Origin: Pseudomonas sp. UBA5782
Lineage (GTDB): Bacteria; Pseudomonadota; Gammaproteobacteria; Pseudomonadales; Pseudomonadaceae
NCBI GenBank assembly: GCA_002418465.1
Contig: DIEE01000059.1
Location: 20,616 to 45,746, forward strand
Direction of reading: 5' to 3'
Length of the DNA: 25,131 bases
The position numbers and the translations under genes are program-made. Shown one piece after another: positions 13,639 to 22,036 of this stretch. Positions within the stretch are counted from its first letter, which is position 1; each line of letters starts with the position of its first letter. The notes below the pieces were generated by a model. The model was not told where the DNA came from. It was given only the letters and a program-made list of their open reading frames with translations, and did no database searches.

Positions 13639-15138
13639 ATGACCACTCCCGCAATCGAACCACTGACCAGCGTCAGCCATTTCCTCGACCGAATCCACAG
13701 CTCCTTCATCGACGGCGAACAGCTGCGCCCTGGCAGCGAACGCCAACGCCAGCTGCACAATCCTGCCGACGACAGCGTGCTGGCCACGACCCTGCAGGCC
13801 GACCTGCCGCAGGTCGAGCGAATCGTCCAGGCCGCCCACAGAGCGTTCCGCTCCGGCAGTTGGCCGCGGCTGCTGCCGGCAGAGCGCGAGCGCATCCTGC
13901 TGCGCTTCGCCGACATCGTCGAGACGCATGGCGAAGAGCTCGCACAGCTGGAAAGCCTCAACCAGGGCAAGTCCATCCACCTGGCACGTGCGGTGGAGGT
14001 GGGCGCTTCGATCAACTACATGCGCTACATGGCCGGCTGGGCTACCAAAATCGAAGGACAGACCCTCGATGTGTCGATTCCGGTCCCGGCCCAGGCACGT
14101 TTTAGTGCCTACACCCGCCGCGAACCTGCCGGAGTCATCGCCGGTATCGTGCCGTGGAATTTCCCCCTGATGATCGCGCTGTGGAAGGTCATGCCCGCTC
14201 TGGCCACGGGCTGTACCATTGTCATCAAGCCCGCCGACGAAACCCCGCTGACCGCCCTGCGCCTGGCCGAGCTGGCCATCGAGGCCGGCATCCCACCCGG
14301 CGTATTCAATGTGTTGGTGGGCAAGGGGTCGGAAGCCGGCGCGGCGCTGGTGGCCCACCCACTGGTGAACAAGGTGTCGTTCACCGGCTCCACCGCCGTT
14401 GGCAAGCAGATCGGCGTTGCCGCGCTGAACAACATGACCCGCTTCACCCTGGAGCTGGGTGGTAAGAATCCGATGCTGGTGCTCGCCGATGCCGATATTG
14501 AGAAAGCCGTGGCCGGGGCCATAGGCGGCGGGCTGCTCAACCAGGGGCAGGTTTGCGCCGCTGCATCGCGACTGTACGTACATACCAGCCGCTATCAGGA
14601 ATTCACCGAGGCCCTGACGGCCCAGGTGGCGAGCATGAGCATCGGCGCCGGGATGAACCCCGAGGCGCAGATCAACCCGCTGGTGTCGCGCCGCCAACAG
14701 GACAACGTGCTGCGCTATCTCGCCATCGCTCGCCAGGAGGGCGCGCAGTTCTGCACCGGCGGCGGCAAACCGGACTTGCCCGGTTACTTCGTCGAGCCCA
14801 CGGTGTTGGGCAACGTCAGCCAACAGATGACCTCCGCCCAGGAAGAAATCTTTGGTCCGGTACTGTCCGTGCTGCCGTTCAACGAGATCGACCAGGCCGT
14901 GGAGATGCTCAACGACAGCCCCTACGGGCTGACCGCGAGTATCTGGAGCAATGACCTTGGCCGCGTCATGGATCTGATTCCACGCATCGAAGCGGGCACA
15001 GTGTGGGTGAACAATCATGTGCCAGTGGACCCCAATCTGCCGTTCGGCGGCTACAAGCAATCGGGCATGGGCCGCGAATTCGGTCGGGCGGCCATCGAGG
15101 GTTTTACCGAGACCAAGTCGGTGTGCATCACCTACTGA
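13639..15138 (+). CDS. feaB: Phenylacetaldehyde dehydrogenase-like enzyme (FeaB family)
   Basis: A 499-residue NAD(P)-dependent aldehyde dehydrogenase. General base Glu272 (LELGGKNP) and nucleophile Cys306 (NQGQVCAAAS) are present. Several segments match what I recall of E. coli FeaB closely: AERERILLRFADIVE, GQTLDVSIP, VIAGIVPWNFPLMIALWKVM, and AQINPLVSR. FeaB oxidises phenylacetaldehyde and 4-hydroxyphenylacetaldehyde to the corresponding acids, so this enzyme would make 4-HPA for the pathway. The alternative is succinate semialdehyde dehydrogenase, attractive because the gene follows hpaI, but the sequence favours FeaB. It lies 211 bp after hpaI; no operator copy or clear promoter was found in that gap. 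A GGAG site precedes ATG 13639. Confidence 0.85.
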   Translation: MTTPAIEPLTSVSHFLDRIHSSFIDGEQLRPGSERQRQLHNPADDSVLATTLQADLPQVERIVQAAHRAFRSGSWPRLLPAERERILLRFADIVETHGEELAQLESLNQGKSIHLARAVEVGASINYMRYMAGWATKIEGQTLDVSIPVPAQARFSAYTRREPAGVIAGIVPWNFPLMIALWKVMPALATGCTIVIKPADETPLTALRLAELAIEAGIPPGVFNVLVGKGSEAGAALVAHPLVNKVSFTGSTAVGKQIGVAALNNMTRFTLELGGKNPMLVLADADIEKAVAGAIGGGLLNQGQVCAAASRLYVHTSRYQEFTEALTAQVASMSIGAGMNPEAQINPLVSRRQQDNVLRYLAIARQEGAQFCTGGGKPDLPGYFVEPTVLGNVSQQMTSAQEEIFGPVLSVLPFNEIDQAVEMLNDSPYGLTASIWSNDLGRVMDLIPRIEAGTVWVNNHVPVDPNLPFGGYKQSGMGREFGRAAIEGFTETKSVCITY

Positions 15139-15255
15139 GTGGTCGCTGTATGCGGCTTTGGGGGCTCTTCGGGGTCATTTTTTCAACTCGATGACGGCCC
15201 GTTGCTGGCGGCCGCGGGCCGGAGCGGATCACCGCCCGGCTTACCCTACGGTGCT

Positions 15256-16275
15256 CTAAAGCTGCGCGGCGGTCTGGTGGGCACTCAGGGTCTGGCTGAA
15301 GAAGCGCACGGCGTCGCTGTTCAGGCTGTCGTGGACGGCCAGGCGGTCGACGCCTTCGCCGTCCTCGCAGAGCTGCGGCGCGGCTTCGTGCATTTCCGTC
15401 GAACAGGGCGCCATGAACACGAAATGCCCGGCACCGGGCACCACGTGGTAATCGGCCGGCCCCGGCAGGCGCCGGGCCAGCGCTTCGGCATTCTCTGCCG
15501 GCAGCAGCAGGTGATCCTCGGCGCCGGCGTAGAGCAGCACCGGCACCTGCACGTCGGCCAGGTCCTGGCGGCCGAACATCAGCCCGAGCGGCGCCAGCAG
15601 CAGGAGCGAACGCACCCGTGCATCGGGAGCCGCTTCCATCATGTCCTGATCGATCGCCAGGCTGGCCGCCCGCTCGCAGGCTTCGGCGTCGTCCGGTTGC
15701 CTTTCGCAGTACTGCCGCAGGTGCTGCAGCTCGGGGTGGCCGCCGGCCAGGATCAACGCCGATTCGCCACCTGCCGAATAGCCGATGACGCCGACCTGGC
15801 TGCTGTCGACCTCCGCGCCGAGCAGTTCGTCGTGCCCGACCGCGTCGATCGCCGCGGACAGCTGCATCGGTCGCCCGTAAAGATTGCTGAAGTGGCCGAT
15901 GCGGCTCTGGTCGTCGACGTTGTCGCCGGGATGCTGCACCGCCAGCACGATGAAACCGCGGTGCGCGAGGGCACTGGCGAGGTCGTGATGGGCCAGCGGT
16001 GAACCGCCGTTGCCGTGGGACAGGACGATCAGCGGAAAGTGGCCAGGCGCCGGCGGCGTGTCTTCACGACCGGCGATGCGAAACAGGTCGATGTGCGTGG
16101 CGCCGCGCTTGACCCAGGACGGGTAGAAGGCGACCGCATTCATCGGCCGGTGATCGATCGGGTCTTCGAGGGTCAGCCGATGCAGGCCGACGCCCCAACT
16201 GGGTGCGGCATGCCCGGCAATCGGCAGCGCGGCGAGCACGGCAGCCAAGCATAGTGTGAAAAGACGCCCTGACAT
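15256..16275 (-). CDS. Secreted alpha/beta hydrolase, dienelactone hydrolase-like
   Basis: A 339-residue protein with a signal peptide (about residues 1-24, ending GHAA). The alpha/beta hydrolase core has PLIVLSHGNGG (oxyanion strand-loop), nucleophile Ser167 in IGYSAGG, an acid candidate in YAGAEDHLLLP and the terminal His in VPGAGHFVF. It resembles the predicted dienelactone hydrolase group of periplasmic or secreted esterases. The substrate is unknown. ATG 16275 has an excellent GGAGGAG site; the longer open frame has none. It converges with the FeaB-like gene across 117 bp, which contains no clear terminator. It follows the DUF1993 gene on the same strand after 85 bp. There is no evidence that it belongs to the 4-HPA pathway. 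Confidence 0.85.
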   Translation of the reverse strand: MSGRLFTLCLAAVLAALPIAGHAAPSWGVGLHRLTLEDPIDHRPMNAVAFYPSWVKRGATHIDLFRIAGREDTPPAPGHFPLIVLSHGNGGSPLAHHDLASALAHRGFIVLAVQHPGDNVDDQSRIGHFSNLYGRPMQLSAAIDAVGHDELLGAEVDSSQVGVIGYSAGGESALILAGGHPELQHLRQYCERQPDDAEACERAASLAIDQDMMEAAPDARVRSLLLLAPLGLMFGRQDLADVQVPVLLYAGAEDHLLLPAENAEALARRLPGPADYHVVPGAGHFVFMAPCSTEMHEAAPQLCEDGEGVDRLAVHDSLNSDAVRFFSQTLSAHQTAAQL

Positions 16276-16360
16276 GCTCTCCTCCGGTCGTTTCCGCCTG
16301 CTCCGGCGAAGCGCGCGCGGGAGCTGGCGGAACGATGCACGGATCGGACCAGAGGGCGGA

Positions 16361-16867
16361 TCAGACGGTGCCCAGGTAGTCCGTCTTGCCCAGGTCGAGG
16401 CCGTTGTGGCGGAGGATCGCGTAGGCGGTGGTGACATGGAAATAGAAGTTAGGCAGGACGAAATGCAGCAGGTAGGCGTCGCCCTTGAGCGCTACCTCGC
16501 CGGCGGCCAGCTTGAGCACGATCTCGCGCGTCTCGCAGCCGTCGAACTGCGCCGCATCCAGGCCCTGCAGAAAGGCCACCGTCCTGGCGATGCGCGCCTG
16601 CAGTTCGGGGAAGGTGGTTTCGGTGTCGGCGAAGCTGGGTACTTCGCTGCCGGTCAGCCGCGCGCCGGCGCCTTTGGCGGCGTCGCTGGCGATCTGGATC
16701 TGCTTCGACAGCGGCAGCATGTCGACCGCCAGCCGCGCGCTGATCAGCACGGCGGGATCGATCTTCTTCGCCTCGGCAAAGGCCGCAGCCTTGTCGAGAA
16801 TCGCCGACAGGTTGCCGAACATGCGCACGAACACCGGGATGGAGGCCTGATACATGGAGAAGGACAT
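16361..16867 (-). CDS. DUF1993 family protein
   Basis: A 168-residue soluble, mostly helical protein with the DUF1993 pattern: MYQASIPVFVRMFGNL at the N-terminus, DMLPLSKQIQIASD in the middle and LPNFYFHVTTAYAILRHNG near the C-terminus. The family is related to the DinB-like four-helix fold; its function is unknown. AGGAAA lies before ATG 16867. It is divergent from the MmcQ/YjbR gene, with 105 bp between starts, and may be co-transcribed with the downstream hydrolase. Confidence 0.85.
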   Translation of the reverse strand: MSFSMYQASIPVFVRMFGNLSAILDKAAAFAEAKKIDPAVLISARLAVDMLPLSKQIQIASDAAKGAGARLTGSEVPSFADTETTFPELQARIARTVAFLQGLDAAQFDGCETREIVLKLAAGEVALKGDAYLLHFVLPNFYFHVTTAYAILRHNGLDLGKTDYLGTV

Positions 16868-16972
16868 GGGGGATTTCCTGGGACGGGGGGATTGTCGAGA
16901 TCGGGCATGATCCGCCGTGCGATCATGGCTGTCGAGCCTGCCTAATCACGCTGATAACCAGGAGAACCGTAC

Positions 16973-17326
16973 ATGTCACCGGATGCCGTCGCCGCCTTCT
17001 GCCTGCAGTTGCCCGGCGCCCAGGAAGACTTCAAGTGGGGCCATAACCGGGTGTTCTCGGTGGCCGGCAACAAGATGTTCGCGGTCGTCGACTTTCTCGG
17101 CGACCGCCTCGCCTTCAAAGTGGACGCCGACCTGTTCCTCGGTTTCTGCGACCGGCCAGGCATCCATCCTGCGCCCTATCTGGCCCGCGCCCACTGGATC
17201 GCGATGGCGCCGCCGTTCCCGCTGGGCGACGCCGAACTGCCAGTGCTGCTGCGCCGCTCCCATCAACTGGTGGTGGCGCGCCTGCCGAAACGCCAGCGCA
17301 TCGGCCTGCTGCTGGACGACGAATGA
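16973..17326 (+). CDS. MmcQ/YjbR family protein
   Basis: A 117-residue protein with the MmcQ/YjbR (CyaY-like fold) pattern: LPGAQEDFKWGHNRVFSVAGNK-type opening, KMFAVVDF, LAFKVDADLF and a closing helix with SHQLVVARLPKRQR. Members are often labelled DNA-binding, but biochemical function is not established. AGGAGA lies upstream of ATG 16973. The downstream MFS gene begins after 76 bp on the same strand. Confidence 0.85.
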   Translation: MSPDAVAAFCLQLPGAQEDFKWGHNRVFSVAGNKMFAVVDFLGDRLAFKVDADLFLGFCDRPGIHPAPYLARAHWIAMAPPFPLGDAELPVLLRRSHQLVVARLPKRQRIGLLLDDE

Positions 17327-17402
17327 ATTGCTTAGCTAGCTTTCTTAATTTCCGGTGACAGGCGATCATTGAACACGGTCTTTTTTCAACGCCCGAGTGT
17401 CC

Positions 17403-18599
17403 ATGAACGCCCCCGCCGCGCAGCCCTCCCCGCCCGTCACGCTGCAGATCGTCAGCATCGTCGTCTTCACCTTCGTTGCCTTCCTCAGCATCGGCATTCC
17501 ACTCGCGGTACTGCCCAGCTACGTGCACGACGACCTGGCCTACGGCTCGGTGCTGGCCGGCGTGGTGATCAGCAGCCAGTACGTCGCCACCCTGCTCTCG
17601 CGGCCGCTGGCCGGTGCCACTGCCGACCGCCTGGGGGCGAAGAAGGCGGTGCTCTTCGGCCTGATGGGCTGTGCGCTCAGCGGCCTGCTCACGCTGATTT
17701 CCACCTCGATCCAGGCCTGGCCGTCCGCCAGCCTAGGCCTGCTGCTCGCCGGCCGCGTAGTGCTCGGCGTCTCGCAAGGGCTGGTGGGTACCGGCGCGAT
17801 CAGCTGGGGCATCGGCCGTGTCGGCGCGGAAAACACTGCTCGGGTGATTTCCCTGAACGGCATCGCCGCCTATGGCGCGGTGGCGATCGGCGCGCCGCTC
17901 GGGGTGCTGATGGTCGGCTCGCTCGGCCTGTGGAGCATGGGCGCCTCGATAACACTGCTCGGTCTGCTCGCCCTCGCCCTGGCATGGAACCGTCCGGCGG
18001 CACCGATCGTGCCCGGCGAACGGCTGCCGTTTCGCCGCGTGCTCTGGCAGGTCGCACCGAACGGCATGGGCCTGGCGCTCGGTTCGATCGGTTTCGGCAC
18101 CATCGGCACCTTCATCACCCTGTATTACGCCAGCCTCGGCTGGAGCGGCGCCGCCTACTGCCTTACGGCGTTCGGCGCCTCGTTCATCGGTGCGCGGCTG
18201 CTGTTCGGCAGCGCGATCAAACGCCTGGGTGGCTATCGCGTGGCGATCGCCTGTCTCGGCGTGGAATGCCTGGGATTGTTGCTGCTCGGCTTCGCTCATC
18301 AGCCGTGGCTGGCCTTGTGCGGTGCGGCGCTGACCGGCTTCGGCCTGTCGCTGGTGTACCCCGCCCTGGGCGTCGAGGCGATCTCGCGGATTCCCGCCTC
18401 CAGCCGCAGCTCGGCGCTGGGCGCCTACGCGGTGTTCTTCGACCTCGCGCTGGGCATCGCCGGCCCGCTCATGGGCGCCATCGCCAACGGCTTCGGCTTC
18501 GCCAGCATCTTCTTCAGCGCCGCGCTGATGGCCCTTGCCGGCCTGCTGCTCAGCCTGTGGATGTACCGCCAGGCCGAGCGCGCCGCTAGAACGGAATGA
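17403..18599 (+). CDS. MFS transporter, YhhS/YfcJ-like
   Basis: A 398-residue major facilitator with 12 predicted membrane segments. The MFS loop motif appears as RPLAGATADRLGAKKAVLFG after TM2. GRVVLGVSQGLVGTGAISWG in TM4-5 recalls the arabinose-efflux-like YhhS/YfcJ group. Substrate is unknown; drug or sugar efflux are the usual guesses for the group. ATG 17403 was chosen; an in-frame GTG at 17397 would add two residues. Neither has a strong ribosome site. Its last 14 bases overlap the end of the convergent DUF1294 gene. Confidence 0.85.
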   Translation: MNAPAAQPSPPVTLQIVSIVVFTFVAFLSIGIPLAVLPSYVHDDLAYGSVLAGVVISSQYVATLLSRPLAGATADRLGAKKAVLFGLMGCALSGLLTLISTSIQAWPSASLGLLLAGRVVLGVSQGLVGTGAISWGIGRVGAENTARVISLNGIAAYGAVAIGAPLGVLMVGSLGLWSMGASITLLGLLALALAWNRPAAPIVPGERLPFRRVLWQVAPNGMGLALGSIGFGTIGTFITLYYASLGWSGAAYCLTAFGASFIGARLLFGSAIKRLGGYRVAIACLGVECLGLLLLGFAHQPWLALCGAALTGFGLSLVYPALGVEAISRIPASSRSSALGAYAVFFDLALGIAGPLMGAIANGFGFASIFFSAALMALAGLLLSLWMYRQAERAARTE

Positions 18600-19257
18600 A
18601 GCGCCGGCCGAGCAGCAGCCAGTCGACCCAGAACGCCTGGTGCAGCAGCACGATCAGCCAGAACGGCAGCTGGTAGGACAGCTTCCGCGTCTTGTGCCGA
18701 AACGCCTGCTGGGCGACCAGCGCACCCGGCCAGCCGCCGAGCAGTTCGCTCAGGTGCAGGGTATTTTCCGGCGTGCGCTGGCCGCCGCTCAGGGCCCTGC
18801 GCTTGTCGGTCCAGTAGAGCAGGAAGGCCAGCGCGCTCAGCAGCAGATAGGCACCCGCCGGCCAGAACATGCCGCGCCAGGCCAGCTGCACAACACCCCA
18901 TCCCGGAAGCGCGCACAGCAGCGCGAAGAGCGTAAGTTTCAGCGGCAATTGACGCGGCCTGCCCGCCGTCAGTGCAGGACGAGTGCGGCGCCGGGTGACA
19001 GGCTCGACGGATTTGCGCGGCTTTTGCCGAATCGCCGGTTCATCCAGCGACAGTCCCGGCAGCCTTGCGTGTTCGGCCCGCGGGCGCTCGCCCTGCCCGC
19101 TGGAAAGCGTGTAGAGCACGCTGTCGCCGGGCTGTGGCCGACGCTCGCCGCGCATCGCCGAGATATGCAGGAAAACCTGGGGGCCACCCGCCTGCGGGAC
19201 GATGAAGCCGAAGCCTTTGTCGTCGTTCCAGCTTTTCAGCATGCCGCGCATTTCCAT
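18586..19257 (-). CDS. Cold-shock domain / DUF1294 membrane protein
   Basis: A 223-residue fusion. Residues 1-65 form a cold-shock-type OB fold with RNP-like motifs (KSWNDDKGFGFIVP and VFLHISAM). A basic linker follows (about 75-105, rich in Arg and Pro). Residues about 105-223 are the DUF1294 membrane domain with three or four hydrophobic segments and the signature YWTDKRRALSGGQRTPENTL. This combination is recurrent in proteobacteria but functionally uncharacterised. ATG 19257 is used; ATG 19251 is possible. It starts 22 bp after the uppP stop on the same strand, so the two are probably co-transcribed. Confidence 0.87.
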   Translation of the reverse strand: MEMRGMLKSWNDDKGFGFIVPQAGGPQVFLHISAMRGERRPQPGDSVLYTLSSGQGERPRAEHARLPGLSLDEPAIRQKPRKSVEPVTRRRTRPALTAGRPRQLPLKLTLFALLCALPGWGVVQLAWRGMFWPAGAYLLLSALAFLLYWTDKRRALSGGQRTPENTLHLSELLGGWPGALVAQQAFRHKTRKLSYQLPFWLIVLLHQAFWVDWLLLGRRFIPF

Positions 19258-19279
19258 CGCTCGCGTCCCTGCGAATCGC

Positions 19280-20113
19280 TCAGCCCTCGGCCGTGCTCCA
19301 GTCGATCCAGCCGAACTGCCAGGTGGCCAGGATCACCAGACCGAAGGCGATGCGGTACCAGCCGAACACCGCGTAGCTGTGGTTGGCGATGAACTTGAGC
19401 AGGGCACGCACGGTGATCATCGCCACGATGAAGGTGGTGACGAAGCCGATGGCGAACACCGGAAAATCGCTGGCGTGGAGAATCTCGCGGTACTTGTAGA
19501 GCGAGTAGACGGTGGCCGCGACCATCGTCGGCATCGCCAGGAAGAACGAGAATTCCGCCGCCGCCTTGCGCGACAGGCCGAACAGCAGGCCGCCGATGAT
19601 CGTCGAACCCGAGCGCGAGGTGCCCGGAATCAGCGCCAGGCATTGCGCGCAACCGACCTTCAGGGCCAGCTTCCAGTCCATGTCGTCGACCGTTTCGGCG
19701 CGGATCGTATGCACGCGTTTCTCCGCCCAGATCATCACCACGCCGCCGATGATCAGCGCGGTGGCGACGGTGATCGGGTTGAAAAGCCAGTGCTCGATCA
19801 GATCGGCGAACAGCAGGCCGAGCACCACCGCGGGGATGAAGGCGACCAGCAGGTTCAGGGTGAAGCGTTGCGCGCGACGCTGTGTCGGCAAGCCGATCAC
19901 CACGTCGGTGATGCGGCTGCGAAACTCCCACATCACCGCCAGGATGGCGCCCAGTTGGATGATGATCTTGAATGCCGTGGCCCGATCGCCGTTGAACTCC
20001 AGCAGGTCACCGACCACGATCAGGTGGCCCGTGCTGGAGATCGGCAGGAATTCGGTCAGCCCCTCGACAATACCCAGCACCAGTGCCTGAAAGGCGCTCC
20101 AAAGATCCATCAT
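19280..20113 (-). CDS. uppP: Undecaprenyl-diphosphatase UppP (BacA)
   Basis: A 277-residue integral membrane protein that dephosphorylates undecaprenyl diphosphate on the periplasmic side, recycling the lipid carrier for peptidoglycan and O-antigen. The two signatures are intact: EGLTEFLPISSTGH with Glu17, Glu21 and His30 at the same positions as in E. coli, and PGTSRSGS (163-170) with Arg167. Length is typical. The start is one of two adjacent ATGs (20113 or 20110), after a purine-rich GGGGGA stretch. It is divergent from the chemoreceptor gene. Confidence 0.96.
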   Translation of the reverse strand: MMDLWSAFQALVLGIVEGLTEFLPISSTGHLIVVGDLLEFNGDRATAFKIIIQLGAILAVMWEFRSRITDVVIGLPTQRRAQRFTLNLLVAFIPAVVLGLLFADLIEHWLFNPITVATALIIGGVVMIWAEKRVHTIRAETVDDMDWKLALKVGCAQCLALIPGTSRSGSTIIGGLLFGLSRKAAAEFSFFLAMPTMVAATVYSLYKYREILHASDFPVFAIGFVTTFIVAMITVRALLKFIANHSYAVFGWYRIAFGLVILATWQFGWIDWSTAEG

Positions 20114-20316
20114 TCCCCCAATTCCCAGATGAAAACGCATGCAAGGCGGCGCGTCGGTCGGCACTAAATAACCGCCTGGCGCTCAGGTTTGCCGGCACCA
20201 GGCCGAAATGCTAACAGAAGCTGGCAAAAGGCTGGCAAACCGGGGCTTCGGACAGTTCCGGATCGGCTACAGTTCCCGAGTTAGAGCAATAACAACAACA
20301 TTCAAGAGGCACATCC

Positions 20317-21951
20317 ATGAGTAGTCTCCGTAGCTTGCCCATCAGTCGGCGTCTGATGCTGATCCTCGGCGTCGCCGTCGCCATGCTGGTGGCGCTCGGC
20401 GTGTTCATGCTGCAACAGATCCACAGCGACCTTTATGAGGGAAAGGTCGAGAAAACCCGCCACCTGGTGCAGAGCGCCAGCGCCATCCTGCAGAATTTCC
20501 ACGACCAGGAAGTGGCCGGCAGCCTGACCCGCGAGCAGGCCCAGAAACAGGCCGCGGCGATAGTGCGCGGGTTGCGTTACGACCAGATCGACTACTTCTG
20601 GATCAACGACCTCGGGTCGAAGATGATCATGCATCCGGTCAACCAGAAGCTCGAAGGCCAGGACCTCTCGACGATCAGGGACCCGGACGGCAAGGCGCTG
20701 TTCAACGAGATGGTCGCCATCGCGCGCAAACAGGGCGGCGGCATGGTGGAGTACCGCTGGCCGAAGGCCGGCAGCAGCGAGCCGGTGCCGAAAGTGTCCT
20801 ATGTGCAGCTGTTCGAGCCCTGGGGCTGGGTGCTCGGCACCGGCATCTACATCGACGACATGGAGACGCAGTTCTACGGCCAGGCCATGCGCACCTCGCT
20901 GATCGGCCTGGGCATCGCGGTAGTGATGGCCCTGCTGGTGATGCTCATCGCCCGCAGCATCGTGGTGCCGCTGAACGAGGCGGTCAGCGCCATGGCCAAC
21001 ATCGCCAGCGGCGAGGCGGACCTCACGCGCAGCCTGGACACCCAGGGCAACGACGAACTGACGCGGATGTCGACGCACTTCAACGCATTCACCCTCAAGC
21101 TGCGCCAGGTGATCGGCGAATCGCTCGCCGCCTCGCGCTCGCTGGACGAGGCGGCGCGTTCGCTGGATGGCGTCGCCAACCAGGGCTACCAGACCAGCCA
21201 GCAGCAATCGCAGCAGATGGAGCTGGTCGCCACCGCGATCAACGAAGTCACCTACGGCGTGCAGGACGTGGCGAAAAGCGCCGAGGAAGCGGCCAACGAG
21301 GTGCGCAACGCCGAGGACCAGGCCAATCAGGGCCAGCAGAACATCGGCAACAGCCTGCGCCAGATCGATCAGCTGTCCGGCACCATCGGCCAGGCCGTGC
21401 AGGTGATCCAGGCGCTGGCGCAGGAGAGTTCGCAGATTGGCAAGGTGCTGGAGGTGATCCGCGCCATCGCCGAGCAGACCAACCTGCTCGCCCTCAACGC
21501 CGCCATCGAGGCCGCGCGCGCCGGCGAGCAGGGCCGCGGTTTCGCCGTGGTTGCCGACGAGGTGCGCCTGCTGGCGCAGCGTACCCAGCAGTCGACGGCG
21601 GAAATCCAGGGCATGATCGAACGTCTGCAGACCAATTCGGGCGCCGCGGTGAAGGTCATCCACGAAAGCAGCGCGGCCTCGCAGCTGACCGTCGAGCAGG
21701 CCAGCCAGGCCAGCGAAAGTCTGCAGTTGATCGCCCAGTCGATGCGCAACCTGGCCGGTGCCAACGCCTCCATCGCCAGCGCCACGCTGCAGCAGTCGCA
21801 CGTGGTCGAGGACATCAACCGCAACGTCACCGAAGCCGCCAGCCTGGCGCACAACAGCGCCTTGTCCGCCGAGGAAACCAGCAGCGCGAGCAAGAACCTC
21901 GGTCAGCTCGCCGACCAGCTCGGTCGCCTGCTCGGCCAGTTCCGCGTCTGA
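20317..21951 (+). CDS. Methyl-accepting chemotaxis protein with sCache_2 sensor
   Basis: A 544-residue chemoreceptor. TM1 spans about residues 13-33 and TM2 about 191-212. Between them lies a single Cache (sCache_2) periplasmic domain with the diagnostic DYFWINDLGSKMIMHPVN and GWVLGTGIYIDDME. A HAMP domain follows (about 212-265), then the signalling hairpin tip with EQTNLLALNAAIEAARAGEQ and GRGFAVVADEV. There is no CheR-binding pentapeptide at the C-terminus, which ends GQFRV. sCache_2 receptors in pseudomonads often sense small organic acids, so a carboxylate ligand is plausible but not shown. AAGAGG precedes ATG 20317. Confidence 0.93.
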   Translation: MSSLRSLPISRRLMLILGVAVAMLVALGVFMLQQIHSDLYEGKVEKTRHLVQSASAILQNFHDQEVAGSLTREQAQKQAAAIVRGLRYDQIDYFWINDLGSKMIMHPVNQKLEGQDLSTIRDPDGKALFNEMVAIARKQGGGMVEYRWPKAGSSEPVPKVSYVQLFEPWGWVLGTGIYIDDMETQFYGQAMRTSLIGLGIAVVMALLVMLIARSIVVPLNEAVSAMANIASGEADLTRSLDTQGNDELTRMSTHFNAFTLKLRQVIGESLAASRSLDEAARSLDGVANQGYQTSQQQSQQMELVATAINEVTYGVQDVAKSAEEAANEVRNAEDQANQGQQNIGNSLRQIDQLSGTIGQAVQVIQALAQESSQIGKVLEVIRAIAEQTNLLALNAAIEAARAGEQGRGFAVVADEVRLLAQRTQQSTAEIQGMIERLQTNSGAAVKVIHESSAASQLTVEQASQASESLQLIAQSMRNLAGANASIASATLQQSHVVEDINRNVTEAASLAHNSALSAEETSSASKNLGQLADQLGRLLGQFRV

Positions 21952-21957
21952 GGCAAC

Positions 21958-21973
21958 GGCGGCCTTCGCCGCC
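21958..21973. terminator. GC hairpin between convergent genes
   Basis: GGCGGC-CTTC-GCCGCC forms a 6-bp stem with a tetraloop six bases after the chemoreceptor stop. The RimK-like gene converges from the right. There is no T-run on either strand, so it is at best a weak or Rho-assisted terminator. Confidence 0.3.
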
Positions 21974-22036
21974 GCGCCCCTCTCCCACCGATTTCGTCGC
22001 GTGCCCAGGCCCGCTCGCGGCGAAGCGGCCTGAGCG

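Noticed and set aside
15139..15255. T-rich stretch (tcattttttcaac) after feaB as an intrinsic terminator
   Set aside because: No stable stem precedes the T-run on either strand; the flanking G-rich segment has no complementary C-rich partner.
20221..20236. Possible sigma54 promoter (GG-N10-GC) before the chemoreceptor gene
   Set aside because: The -12 element reads CTGGCA rather than TTGCA, and the flanks do not match the consensus beyond the GG/GC pair, which is expected by chance in GC-rich DNA.
20302..21852. Long open frame antisense to the chemoreceptor gene
   Set aside because: High-GC coding DNA commonly leaves long antisense frames. The translation is low-complexity and family-free, while the opposite strand encodes a complete chemoreceptor. 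The same applies to antisense frames over hpaE (7356-9059), hpaX (10456-11841), hpaH/hpaI (11664-13199) and feaB (13552-15060).
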